Shown: positions 1 to 8,122 of the stretch, piece by piece
Layout: the number at the start of each line of letters is the position of its first letter
Position numbering within the stretch: position 1 is the stretch's first letter
From: Collinsella sp.
Lineage (GTDB): Bacteria > Actinomycetota > Coriobacteriia > Coriobacteriales > Coriobacteriaceae
Assembly: GCA_018378775.1 (NCBI GenBank)
Contig: JAGZWV010000045.1
Span: forward strand, 1 to 13,546
Reading direction: 5' to 3'
DNA: 13,546 nucleotides
Program-made: the position numbers and the translations under genes
The notes under the pieces: generated by a model
Told to the model about the DNA's origin: nothing
Seen by the model: only the letters and a program-made list of their open reading frames with translations
Database searches by the model: none

Positions 1-1
1 C

Positions 2-907
2 GTCAAGACCATCGTGGGCGACGAGGCCGCCAAGAACCTCACCTTCTACGAGGCCAACGTGCTCGACCGCGATGCGATGAACAAGATCTTCGATACCCAT
101 CAGATCGACCGCGTCATCCACTTTGCCGGCTTTAAGGCCGTCGGCGAGTCGGTGAGCAAGCCCGTCGAGTACTACCACAACAACATCGAGAACACCCTGG
201 TGCTCATCGACGTCATGCGCAACCATGGCTGCAAGTCCATCATCTTCTCGAGCTCCTCGACCGTCTACGGCGACCCGGACAACCCGCCCGTCACCGAGGA
301 GGATCCTAAGAAGCCCGCGACCAACCCCTATGGTTGGACCAAGTGGATGATCGAGCAGATCCTTATGGACGTCCACACCGCCGACCCCGAGTGGGACGTC
401 GTGCTACTCCGTTATTTCAATCCCATCGGCGCCCATCCGTCGGGCCTGATCGGCGAGGATCCCAAGGGCATCCCCAACAACCTGGTGCCCTATGTCGCCC
501 AGGTCGCCGTGGGCAAGCTCGAGGCCGTTCAGGTCTTTGGCAACGACTACCCCACCCCCGACGGCACCGGCGTGCGCGATTACATCCACGTGTGCGATCT
601 GGCATCTGGTCACGTGGCCGCCCTTAACTGGATGAACGGCAAGACCGGCGTCGAGATCTTTAACTTGGGCACCGGCACCGGCACCTCGGTACTCGAGGTC
701 GTCGCCGCCTTCTCCAAGGCTTGTGGCAAGGAGCTGCCCTACGTGATCCGCGAGCGCCGCGCCGGCGACATCGCTGCCAACTGGTGCGATGCCTCCAAGG
801 CCGAGCGCATGATGGGCTGGAAGGCCCAGTACGACATCGCGGACATGTGCCGCGATAGCTGGAACTGGCAGAGCCACAACCCCAACGGCTTCGCCGACGC
901 CGAGTAG
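2..907 (+). CDS. galE: UDP-glucose 4-epimerase, 5' end outside window
   Basis: This enzyme interconverts UDP-galactose and UDP-glucose with bound NAD in the cytoplasmic Leloir pathway. The frame is open from base 2, so the N-terminus with the glycine-rich GxxGxxG NAD motif (about 40 residues) lies outside the window; 301 codons remain of a usual 335-345. Visible family signatures are VIHFAGFKAVGES, the catalytic serine block SSSSTVYG, and the Tyr-x3-Lys active site in NPYGWTKWMIEQIL. Further on come LRYFNPIGAHPSG, the substrate-loop region IPNNLVPYV and GVRDYIHVCDLASGH. The C-terminal Rossmann-type SDR extended fold continues to a TAG stop and is followed by a strong terminator. Codon use is strongly GC-rich, unlike the cargo genes to the right, so this is taken as core chromosome. 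Confidence in the assignment is high; only the start is unknown. Confidence 0.97.
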   Translation, partial: VKTIVGDEAAKNLTFYEANVLDRDAMNKIFDTHQIDRVIHFAGFKAVGESVSKPVEYYHNNIENTLVLIDVMRNHGCKSIIFSSSSTVYGDPDNPPVTEEDPKKPATNPYGWTKWMIEQILMDVHTADPEWDVVLLRYFNPIGAHPSGLIGEDPKGIPNNLVPYVAQVAVGKLEAVQVFGNDYPTPDGTGVRDYIHVCDLASGHVAALNWMNGKTGVEIFNLGTGTGTSVLEVVAAFSKACGKELPYVIRERRAGDIAANWCDASKAERMMGWKAQYDIADMCRDSWNWQSHNPNGFADAE

Positions 908-950
908 CACTCAACCGCGGTAGATTTCTAGGCATATTCCAAAATCTACG

Positions 951-984
951 GGCCCCGGCCTCCAATGTGAGGTCGGGGCCTTTT
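951..984 (+). terminator. Intrinsic terminator of galE
   Basis: A 12-bp stem (951-962 with 969-980, one G-U pair) closes a 6-nt loop and is followed directly by TTTT. The arms are GGCCCCGGCCTC and GAGGTCGGGGCC. It lies 43 bp after the galE stop. A weaker 8-bp dyad (GTAGATTT at 920-927 with AAATCTAC at 942-949) sits just before it. Confidence 0.92.
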
Positions 985-1201
985 AGGAGCTCGTTCTCGG
1001 GCTCGAGCTCGCGCATGCACTTGCGGCCGCCGCGACCGGGTGGTTGGTCAGCTCCTTCTTCCTGACCGTCACCCATCTTCCCAGGGTCTTCTCGTTGATG
1101 CCGAGGTCGGCTGCCACTTGGGCGATGGGCTTCCCCGACGCGGCGGCGAAGTCTGCGGCCTCGGCGCGGTACCCCGCTGTGTAGGAGGGCCCGTCTGCCA
1201 T
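985..1201 (-). pseudogene. IS3-family orfA (helix-turn-helix transposase subunit) remnant
   Basis: The minus strand from an ATG at 1201 has a good ribosome site (AAAGGAG, 8-9 nt upstream). It reads an HTH_Tnp_1-like protein: YRAEAADFAAASGKPIAQVA followed by ADLGINEKTLGRWV, the DNA-binding helix-turn-helix of IS3-type OrfA. About 55 codons in, the reading frame breaks at a GC-rich stretch (about 1025-1040). The expected leucine-zipper end (MRELEPENELLK) continues in a different frame and stops exactly where the galE terminator begins. No orfB is present. It is therefore a frameshifted, truncated scar and not an active element. Family membership is recognised from the HTH and the ELE.ENE.LK pattern; the exact IS name is not known to me. 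Confidence 0.78.
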
Positions 1202-1424
1202 GACTGACACTCCTTTCTTTTTGGCGCTGAAACGATTATCGCCGCTCAACGCCATTCCTCTAAGTCAAGTGTCCTTGAATACGATACAGTTCAAATGGAC
1301 GAGGAGAATCTGGCGCTCCTCTCGATGAGCCCGGAGAGGTCCCTGGTCGTCACCTTCCCCCGCGCGAACGCGAAGCGGACGGCGGCGAGCCATGTCCTCA
1401 CCGCGCGTTCCATTTAGGGAGTCC
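1202..1424. other. Intergenic stretch with no recognised gene
   Basis: Between the orfA scar and the ATPase promoter I see no recognisable gene. A 40-codon plus-strand ORF (ATG at 1295, stop at 1417) has no ribosome site and no familiar motif. A 76-codon minus-strand ORF (1265-1495) overlaps the ATPase start and promoter and also looks non-coding. The DNA is probably further transposon debris, but nothing specific supports a family. Confidence 0.4.
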
Positions 1425-1453
1425 TCGAGAAGTCGATCTCTCTGTGCGATAAT
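1425..1453 (+). promoter_or_regulatory. Candidate sigma-70-type promoter for the ATPase-nuclease unit
   Basis: TCGAGA (1425-1430, 4 of 6 to consensus) and GATAAT (1448-1453, 5 of 6) are separated by exactly 17 bp and lie about 40 bp before the TTG start of the ATPase gene. This is pattern-based only. Confidence 0.4.
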
Positions 1454-1494
1454 CGAGCTATTGAGTCTCGCGAGTTTAGAGCTGGTGATATGCA

Positions 1495-2793
1495 TTGAAA
1501 ATCAAGATGAAAAACATCGGCAGGGTCGCTGAGGCCGATATCGAGATTAATGGTATTGCCGTGATCGCCGGGGAGAACGGGACGGGGAAAAGCACGGTTG
1601 GAAAAGCGCTTTATGCGGCCTTCAACAGCATGTCCGATTCGGAGAACAAAATCGACCGCATGAGGCGCAATAGTGTTGAGCGCGCCATCAGGAAGGCATA
1701 TGTGGGAAGCCCTCTCGACTCCACGTCTCGCCACAGGCGAACTGCTGGAAGAATGAATAGTTTCATCGACAGGGTTTTTTCGGGCGAGTGCACGAGGGAC
1801 GAGCTTATTGATGAGATAAAGGAGTATTACGGGGAGGAGATCTCCCGTGAGATCGAATCCGATTTCACAAATGGCGTAGCAGGAGTTGCCGATCAGATTA
1901 TCGAGATCATGGATATCTCCGATGATGAGGTATTTCGTGCGATTGCGACAAACAGGTTCCGAAGCGAGTTCAACGGCCAGATCAATTCGGTTTTCGGCGA
2001 AGAGCCCGGGAAGGTCGAACTCCAGATAAAGGACGCATCTACGGTTTTCTCGGTTGCAAGTGACGAGGTGGCGGAGGTGCACGATAGGAGGGTTTTGCGA
2101 TTCAGGGCGCATTATCTGGACGACCCGTTCCTGATCGATTCTCTCGGAGGACCCTACGGCCCCGCTTTTCGGTTCAAGCCCCTCCTTGGACACCAGGAGG
2201 AGCTGCGGCAAGATTTGATTCAGGCGACCATCCGTAACGATGACAGCGAGTCCTCGCTGTTCGAAGAGATCGCGAAGGAGCGACACCTGAAGGTTCTCAT
2301 GGACAAGGTTTCCTCCTTATGTCCGGGGCATTTCGAGAGGAGCGAAAGTCGCGGTCACCTTACGTATCTCGAAGAGGGCTTCGCTCGGGGGTTGGAGCCT
2401 GGGAACCTTTCTGCTGGCTTGAAGACGTTCGCCATCATGAAAGTGCTCTTGAAGTCCGGCGCGCTAGATGCCGGAGGGACTATTATCCTCGATGAACCCG
2501 AGATTCATCTTCATCCTGCATGGCAGCTGGCCTTCGCCGAGATAATCGTGCTGCTCCAGAAAGAGCTCGGGATGCACGTCTTAATGAGCACCCATAGTCC
2601 ATATTTCCTGAATGCGATCGAAGTGTATTCTAAGAAGCACGCTGTTGATGGATTGTGCTCATATTATCTTGCGGAGACCTGCACTGATGGACGCTCTCGC
2701 TTTGCCGATATAACCGGCTCGACTGAGGTCGCCTACGAGAAGCTGGCGGCTCCTTTTGATACGCTTGAGAGGGAGGAGTACGGCCTTGAGTAG
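1495..2793 (+). CDS. AAA/OLD-type ATPase (AAA_15-like), putative defence component
   Basis: The 432-residue protein is an ABC-fold ATPase of the OLD/RecF-SMC-like type, not a transporter. It has Walker A GENGTGKST (residues 26-34), an ABC-signature-like NLSAGLKTFAIMKVLL (from 304), Walker B TIILDEPEIHLHP (329-341) and a switch histidine in STHSPYFLNAIE (365-376). The region between (about 45-300) is a charged insertion without a motif I recognise. A TTG start at 1495 is chosen because it gives MKIKMKNIGRVAEADIEING, the usual N-terminal strand of this family; an ATG lies 4 codons inside. No strong ribosome site is visible. It overlaps the next gene by 8 nt, which implies co-translation. Such ATPases paired with a nuclease occur in several phage-defence systems (Septu, Gabija, PARIS have related ATPases), so an ATP-driven sensor role is inferred. 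The exact system is not identified. Confidence 0.85.
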   Translation: MKIKMKNIGRVAEADIEINGIAVIAGENGTGKSTVGKALYAAFNSMSDSENKIDRMRRNSVERAIRKAYVGSPLDSTSRHRRTAGRMNSFIDRVFSGECTRDELIDEIKEYYGEEISREIESDFTNGVAGVADQIIEIMDISDDEVFRAIATNRFRSEFNGQINSVFGEEPGKVELQIKDASTVFSVASDEVAEVHDRRVLRFRAHYLDDPFLIDSLGGPYGPAFRFKPLLGHQEELRQDLIQATIRNDDSESSLFEEIAKERHLKVLMDKVSSLCPGHFERSESRGHLTYLEEGFARGLEPGNLSAGLKTFAIMKVLLKSGALDAGGTIILDEPEIHLHPAWQLAFAEIIVLLQKELGMHVLMSTHSPYFLNAIEVYSKKHAVDGLCSYYLAETCTDGRSRFADITGSTEVAYEKLAAPFDTLEREEYGLE

Positions 2794-3454
2794 CGACCTG
2801 TGCGCCTCCTGCCCTCATCCGAACTCTCCCGCGGTGCCAGATGGCAGCGATGGTTGCTCCCGTTGCAGGACCTGTATCCTAAGGGACTGCACGTCGACCA
2901 TCTCCAAAACATCCAGAGACGGGAGCGTCTCTCTTGTGGATGACGATTTGCCTGTTGTCAATTTTGACTCTGTTAAAGAATGCTACTGCAAGAAGGTCAA
3001 TAGGTGGATGCAACTCCCGCGCTCCGCCGATGCGCTGTATTGCGATCGGGAAACGTTATATCTAGTCGAATTTAAAAACGGCAGTCTGAAGGAGACGCTG
3101 GGGAAGAGGCTCAATCCCAAGGATGACGAAGAGCTTGGTATCAATCTTGGCCAAAGGGACGCCCTCATCGAGAAGTGCAAGGACAGCGTTTTGATCTGCT
3201 CGGACCTGTGGGGAAAGAGGACGAGATGGTTTCGCGAGCACTGCGTCTTTGTTTTGGTATACAACGAGGACAAGAACAAGACCGCGTTGAAGCGGGTTGC
3301 CAGCTCGATTAGGAAAAAAGCGCGTTTTGGGCTTCCTGACAAATTGAAAGGTTTTTGCGTGAAGGATGTCTTGACGCTAACCGAAAAGGAGTTTTCGACA
3401 TCGCTCCTTTCAACTTGGCGAGACGCAGAAGAAATCGCGGAGGTCGACGCGTAG
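2786..3454 (+). CDS. Putative PD-(D/E)xK-like nuclease partner with cysteine-rich N-terminus
   Basis: I choose a TTG start at 2786: GGGAGGAG lies 8 nt upstream and the start overlaps the ATPase stop. The longer upstream ORF would lie inside the ATPase gene. The 222-residue protein has six N-terminal cysteines (6, 9, 24, 27, 30, 35; C-x2-C ... C-x2-C-x2-C-x4-C), suggesting a metal-binding knuckle. Next comes SADALYCDRETLYLVEFKNG, where Asp82 and Glu95-Phe-Lys97 form the D-x(12)-E-x-K arrangement of PD-(D/E)xK nucleases. A later segment (HCVFVLVYNEDKNK, about 152-165) resembles the central strand of such folds. I recognise no named family. Nuclease activity is inferred from one motif and from the ATPase neighbour; a non-catalytic partner remains possible. 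The C-terminus ends 23 bp before the stop of the decayed transposase on the other strand. Confidence 0.72.
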   Translation: MSSDLCASCPHPNSPAVPDGSDGCSRCRTCILRDCTSTISKTSRDGSVSLVDDDLPVVNFDSVKECYCKKVNRWMQLPRSADALYCDRETLYLVEFKNGSLKETLGKRLNPKDDEELGINLGQRDALIEKCKDSVLICSDLWGKRTRWFREHCVFVLVYNEDKNKTALKRVASSIRKKARFGLPDKLKGFCVKDVLTLTEKEFSTSLLSTWRDAEEIAEVDA

Positions 3455-3476
3455 GAGACCGAAAAGCATCCGGTGG

Positions 3477-4151
3477 CTATTTGCTCCCGATATCGATCGT
3501 TCGTCTGCAGTCGGTTTTCTTTCCGCTGCGCCCGCCAGTTTGCGATGAGTCGCGCACCGTGTGAAGCTCAACACGGATGAAATACAAATATAATCCCCCC
3601 TTGCACTGTGTTGATAAATATTGCTCGTCGAACTCATCTGAACTGGGCTTTCTTGCATAGAACTGCCTGAACCTGAGCGTTTTCGGGTATTGCATTGCCC
3701 GATCGAGCACCATCGCGACCTTCTCAAGCTTGTCCTCGGGCGGACTCATAGCCACAGCCCCGCATGTCGTCCCGGTTGGAGCCGGGATGAGCCCTCAGGA
3801 AGCACTGCATGAAGTAGCGCATCCGGTTCACGGGCCCCAGCGGGTTCTGGCCGTCGGGAACGCCCTTGAGCAGCTTCGCGTTGTAGTGCTGGCTCTTCAG
3901 TGACAGATTGTTGACGGGAGCCGTGTGGCGCCCGGCTTCATGTCGTGGATGAGCGTGGAGCCGGGCGCCACACGGCTCCCGAACGTCGCCAAGGTCTTCG
4001 CCCTGCTTGTCTTGCCAAGGCCCTCCCGGATGAAGATTGAATTGCCTGGCTCATCGCAGCCGAGCGCGACACGGCCTCTACCCGAGACCATCATCTCTAC
4101 ACATAGCCCATCATTCGACAAGAACGCGCAGTTTGTCCTGCATAGGCGCAT
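3477..4151 (-). pseudogene. Decayed DDE-type transposase, C-terminal portion (IS1595-like, tentative)
   Basis: Three reading frames on the minus strand join into one protein. The first runs from ATG 4151 (GGAGG upstream) through GKTSRAKTLATFGSRVAPGS and TLIHDM. The second, in a new frame (about 3905-3765), carries NNLSLKSQHYNAKLLKGVPD, GQNPLGPVNRMRYFMQCFLR and AHPGSNRDDM. The third frame carries MSPPEDKLEKVAMVLDRAM and PKTLRFRQFYARKPSS to a stop at 3477. The APGS.LIHD ... NPL.PVNR ... GxNRDD order fits the C-terminal half of ISXO2/IS1595-like transposases; the family call is from memory and tentative. At least two frame breaks are present, one of them at a 22-bp inverted duplication (3916-3980) and one with loss of a few codons near 3760. 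The gene cannot make an active transposase. It separates the convergent defence unit and peptide operon. Confidence 0.72.
3916..3980. repeat. Perfect 22-bp inverted repeat inside the transposase remnant
   Basis: Arms 3916-3937 and 3959-3980 are exact reverse complements, separated by 21 nt. The right arm encodes the conserved transposase residues GSRVAPGS on the minus strand. The left arm replaces the residues expected after LIHDM and shifts the frame. It therefore looks like an inverted copy made from the right arm. No T-run follows, so it is not a terminator. Confidence 0.9.
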
Positions 4152-4351
4152 GGTGTCCCCCTCCGCCGCAAGAGGTGAGCAAAAGAGAGGCTCCCCTCGC
4201 CACTACCGGACAAAGGGACCTCTCTGGGGAAACACGCTATAAAACCTTCTTGCCGGGCGGTCGAGTACAGCACCGACGGCGTACCCGTGGAGACCTACCC
4301 AGAGCCCACGCCATTTCAAGTTTCTTGGTCTTCAACGCCACAATCCGATAA
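4152..4351. other. Intergenic stretch holding only the operon terminator
   Basis: Apart from the hairpin at 4184-4225 and the ribosome site of the decayed transposase just right of 4151, I see no gene here. Short plus-strand ORFs lack ribosome sites and familiar sequence. Confidence 0.5.
4181..4225 (-). terminator. Intrinsic terminator of the peptide operon
   Basis: Read on the minus strand, AGAGAGGTCCC pairs with GGGAGCCTCTCT (one bulged base), closing a 19-nt loop, followed by TTTTG. It lies 126 bp beyond the stop of the last operon gene and before the transposase remnant. Confidence 0.7.
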
Positions 4352-5985
4352 TCATCCAGCCGTCGAAATGACCTCGTCACAGGCGGCAAGCATCTCCTCG
4401 TCATGAGTGACAACGATTACAATATGGTCTCTCTTAATTTCATGAAGCAATTTGATCAGCGCGCCTCGACTCTTCGCATCAAGTGCTGAGGTCGGTTCAT
4501 CAAAAAGCATAACGTCCGGCGATTTCAACAGCTGTCTCACAATTGCAATCTTTTGCTTCTCGCCGCCGGACACCCCTCCTTTCCCGCCGTCAAGCATCGC
4601 CGTTGCCCCGTTCTCCACAGAAGCAACCATTTCGTCTAGCCCCAATATGACAAGCATCCGATTCAGCTTATCCATCTCGTAATCATCAGAAAGCAGCGTA
4701 AGATTATCGAGAATCGTCCCCTCAACGATAGGGGGTTCTTGCTCCGTAATGCTGACTCGACACCGCCGCAATGCATATCGATCGATGCAACGCTGTGACA
4801 CCCCGTTGTAGCGAACGGCCCCTTCTGTGTCATCTGGATATAGCCCCAATATCACTGACAGCAGCGAGCTCTTCCCCGAACCATTCGGCCCCGAGATTCC
4901 ATATAGCCGACCCCTGGAAAACGCGAGCCCCTCAATGCTTAACGCGACCCTTTCCGCCCCTGGATAACGTAGCTTGATGTTCTCTAGACGGATTTCCTCA
5001 ATCGGACCAAGCGCCAATTTGCCATTCGCTTCCACCGGGACATCCCAAATTCTTTTCAGCCGCTCATAGCATACGCGATTAGTCTGGTAATCCCTTCCCC
5101 AGCCCAACAAATACTGTACCGCTGAGCTTAAGTTCGAATAATATCCAACAGCAGTCACGAGAAAACCAGGCAACAGTCTCCCGCCCATCACTTCAACCGC
5201 GCCCACAGCAAGAAGACATCCTTGAGCGGCGGAAGCGACCAACGCGTTGCCAAAGGTAAATCTAGACCCTACTTCCTGATTTGCTCTCATCGTTGGATAG
5301 AGCCCATTAAAAGCTTCGACCAGTACAGCGCGGGACCTATCGAACAAAGCATGTTTGCGGATGAAATCAACTTTCTCCAACTGATCTTGTAGACAGAAAA
5401 AAACCTCGCGCTCTGCTCTTGTACGTCAAAACTTCTCTCAAACAGCCTTGCGCGTGAAACCGCATAAAAAGCGGCACTCGCTGCCGCAAGAACAAGGCAG
5501 ACCACACTCAACTTGATATTCAGGCTACCGAGAACAAACAGGGCGGACAAAAGGGTGATAACGTTGCTTGAAACCCCCACAACCGAGTTGATTACGAAGA
5601 TGACAAGGTCATTAGCGTCGTGATTGATTTGCTGGTTATAATACGACGCGTTGAAGCCCTCGAAGAATGCCTGGGGAAGGTGCTTCACGTGCTCAAGCGT
5701 ATCCGCATTTAAGCCGAACCCCGCATGCGACTGAAGGTTGATGTACAGCATCTCTGAGCAATACACTAGTCCCGCTCGAACCGCTTGGACCGCAACCAAA
5801 ATAAGGCAACAAACGAGAACGGCGGCAAGATCGGCGCTGGCCGGCATCGCCAATCGGTTTACCACTATGCCGGTAAGAAAGGGACCCGCAAGCGCAAGCA
5901 GCCCGACCAAAACTGTTACGACAAGATAGGCGTAGAATCGACCGCCCAGTATATATTTTCTACAGAGATTAAGCATCAGCCTCAT
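4352..5985 (-). CDS. ABC exporter (membrane domain fused to ATPase), frame broken at a T7 run
   Basis: One ABC exporter half-transporter is split over two frames. From ATG 5985 (GTG 5997 and ATG 5976 are alternatives) the first frame encodes the transmembrane domain, with hydrophobic helices such as YAYLVVTVLVGLLALAGPFL. It runs through DVQEQSARFF, where a run of seven T (minus strand, about 5397-5403) ends homology. The rest continues in the -1 frame from DQLEKVDFIRKHALFDRSRA through the helix AAQGCLLAVGAVEVMGG to the nucleotide-binding domain. That domain has Walker A GPNGSGKSS, signature VSGGEKQKIAIVRQLL, Walker B VMLFDEPTSALD and switch histidine VTHDEEM. Joined, it is about 544 residues, normal for the family. 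There is no C39 peptidase domain. It overlaps the radical SAM gene by 17 nt and probably exports the modified peptide. The frame break may be a mutation, a sequencing error, or slippage. Confidence 0.82.
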
Positions 5986-7267
5986 TTTGCCCCGCACCCC
6001 GTTTTGCCGTATTCATCATCTGGGAGAGCAGCATTTTTTGCTCGGCATCATACCGGAAGGAAACGCAACGTTTCCCCTCACCGTTTAAGGCGTGGTTGGG
6101 GCACCCTCCCATGCACATGGGAAAAGCAAAGCACTCTTGGCATTCCGGGTCATCCGGCTCATATGCCATCCAGTTAATCATGTTCTTGCTCAACATTGGC
6201 GGCTCGAAAATAGTTCCGACCCTCCGCTCCTTCATTCCAATGTCATCCCAGCACTTATACAAATCTCCGACGGGATCAACCACGTACGAGTTGATTCCAA
6301 CGGCGCAACATATCCCGAAATTCGTCCCACCAAAAGGTTGAACTTTGAAGCCCCGCGCAATTGCCCTTTTATAAAACTCAGTCTCCTCATACGAGAACTC
6401 TTTTACAGTAAAGCAGTGGCTGTCGTTCGCACATACCTGATTGATATCGTCAACAGGGGCTAAATAGAAGTGAACCTTATTCATCAGGCCATTTAGCTCG
6501 AGATAATCCAATAGCTCTTGAGCGGCCTCGATGTTGGTCTTGTCGACGTTGCTCCTTATCGAAATATCGATGATGTCGGCACACTCTTTGACGTTCTTGA
6601 GAATACGTTCGTATGTAGGGCTTCCGTCGTGAAGAATCCTTCTCGAATCGTGATCCGACTTCGATCCATCTATAGTCACTTGCGCGCTCGTCACACCACA
6701 TGCCGCGAGCCTCCTTGCAACATCAGGCGTCAGCAGATAGCCATTTGTCACTATCGATGCGGAATATTCACACGTTGGCCCCACGACATCTTTCAGATCC
6801 GACGTAATCCGTTCGATCATCTTCATTCCGAGCAGAGGCTCGCCGCCGTACCATCCAACTGAGAGACTTGCGATACCAGGATAGTAATCTTTCACGAACT
6901 TGGAGAGCTGTGTCAAAACCTCCTCGCCCATCGTCGTGTACGCCTGTCCCTTTTCATAGCAGTAGGGACAGCAAAAGTTGCAAGCCATCGTTGGCGCAAT
7001 GGTAAGGGACAGAGCAGTATTCGCAAAGCGCGCGGCGCGACTTTGCAACCTGATCTCCCCAAGCTCGTCCCTCTCCTCATTGACTAGGATGCCTCCCCTT
7101 ATCAGCTCCGCGACAAGATCATCGGCATCCCGAACGTCCCCTTCTTGAATCCTTTTGAATTTCTGCGCGTATTCCGGATTTAACGACAGGATGCCGCCGG
7201 TTCGCGCATTCATGATAAGAAGACTTCCGTTATGTTCATGCACCACATTTAATTGCGACAGTTTCAC
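5969..7267 (-). CDS. Radical SAM/SPASM peptide maturase
   Basis: This 432-residue enzyme probably installs crosslinks on the two cysteine-rich precursors encoded upstream. The N-terminal 80 residues (NARTGGILSLNPEYAQKFKR) look like the small peptide-recognition region common in such maturases. The SAM-cleaving [4Fe-4S] motif is C96-x3-C100-x2-C103 in MACNFCCPYCYEKGQ, followed by GGEP (141-144). A full SPASM domain follows: C321-x12-G-x4-C339, then C376-x2-C379-x5-C385-x3-C389 and C401, enough to hold two auxiliary clusters. The start is GTG 7267 with GGAG about 11 nt upstream. The family (SPASM maturases of sactipeptides and ranthipeptides) is clear. Whether it forms thioethers, carbon-carbon links or something else cannot be told from sequence. 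Its GC content is lower than that of galE and malQ. Confidence 0.92.
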   Translation of the reverse strand: MKLSQLNVVHEHNGSLLIMNARTGGILSLNPEYAQKFKRIQEGDVRDADDLVAELIRGGILVNEERDELGEIRLQSRAARFANTALSLTIAPTMACNFCCPYCYEKGQAYTTMGEEVLTQLSKFVKDYYPGIASLSVGWYGGEPLLGMKMIERITSDLKDVVGPTCEYSASIVTNGYLLTPDVARRLAACGVTSAQVTIDGSKSDHDSRRILHDGSPTYERILKNVKECADIIDISIRSNVDKTNIEAAQELLDYLELNGLMNKVHFYLAPVDDINQVCANDSHCFTVKEFSYEETEFYKRAIARGFKVQPFGGTNFGICCAVGINSYVVDPVGDLYKCWDDIGMKERRVGTIFEPPMLSKNMINWMAYEPDDPECQECFAFPMCMGGCPNHALNGEGKRCVSFRYDAEQKMLLSQMMNTAKRGAGQNEADA

Positions 7268-7333
7268 TTCGCACCATCTCCATTTCCAATCAAATCCATA
7301 TCGACCCTCAGACGCTGCGCATACGCCAGCGCA

Positions 7334-8122
7334 TTACCTTCTTCGATAAAAACTGCACGAAAGCAGCAATAGACATGCGAGCGACACGATGACCGCATGG
7401 CCGCATGCAGCCATCAGGACCGTCCCGCCGGCAGCCCCGCACGCCCTCATCCAATAAGCCATGTGAACCGGGGGTAAAACGGTTGGGAAACTCATCGCGA
7501 TAACAAGGCCCGCGAACGTTGCGACCAGCAAGGCTCCCGACACAAGAGATCTGATCCTGAACACCTCATATGCAACCGCAACCATCAGCGTATAAGCGGC
7601 GTCTATAACGATATTCGACAGGAGTGCCGAGGTCACATTACCAACCGTAAGGCTGTCTAGACCGCTTCCGGAGCACACGGCAAAGACCGCAGCGACACCG
7701 AGAGTAAACACGATGTAGGGGCACAGCGTATACACTTCGCAAGCCAATGTCTTTGCCGCAAACAGCTGCCAGCTGCGGAAGCCCCGAGCAATCGAAACTC
7801 CCCTTGCCGACACGCTCGTCGCATCACCGAATAGCGTCCCCGCCACAACAACAGAGACGATTGGGAAGAACACCGTATGCGCCATGGAGACGACACTTAG
7901 CCAGGAAGAGATACCCGTTGGCCCAACCCCTATCGAGAAAAGATAGCCCGGATCGGCGGAAAAGCCAAAGAACTGGCCCTCTCCCCCTGCGGAGACCCAT
8001 GCGCCGGACCCGGCAAACACATAAATCCCCGCGATGCCCAAATACATCAGCGCTATTATCACGGCGAGTTTCATTCTCCTTGCGCGGAACAGTTCCGCCC
8101 TGACCGACATCCCAAGATTCAT
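7334..8122 (-). CDS. ABC transporter permease subunit 2
   Basis: This 262-residue integral membrane protein has six or so hydrophobic segments, for example LAVIIALMYLGIAGIYVFAG and ALLVATFAGLVIAMSFP, and ends in a positively charged RRR tail. The start is ATG 8122, whose ATGA overlaps the TGA stop of the preceding permease by 4 nt. A much longer open frame to 8488 is rejected because it runs antisense-like through the other permease in a different frame and its N-terminus has no membrane character. It resembles the ABC-2/BcrB-LanE/G type of permease that serves a separate ATPase. In RiPP clusters such two-permease sets often give producer immunity. Substrate and exact family are inferred from context. 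A 66-bp gap follows before the radical SAM gene. Confidence 0.85.
   Translation of the reverse strand: MNLGMSVRAELFRARRMKLAVIIALMYLGIAGIYVFAGSGAWVSAGGEGQFFGFSADPGYLFSIGVGPTGISSWLSVVSMAHTVFFPIVSVVVAGTLFGDATSVSARGVSIARGFRSWQLFAAKTLACEVYTLCPYIVFTLGVAAVFAVCSGSGLDSLTVGNVTSALLSNIVIDAAYTLMVAVAYEVFRIRSLVSGALLVATFAGLVIAMSFPTVLPPVHMAYWMRACGAAGGTVLMAACGHAVIVSLACLLLLSCSFYRRR

Noticed and set aside
1295..1417. 40-codon plus-strand ORF before the ATPase gene
   Set aside because: No ribosome site and no recognisable sequence. It is likely chance in GC-rich debris.
1414..2286. 290-codon minus-strand frame antisense to the ATPase
   Set aside because: The plus-strand gene has all the ATPase motifs. The antisense frame has no motif and no ribosome site.
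7268..7333. Short frame ending MDLIGNGDGAK just before the radical SAM start
   Set aside because: Its stop overlaps the GTG start (GTGA), which could give coupling, but it has no ribosome site and no resemblance to the precursors. It is too short to support as a gene.
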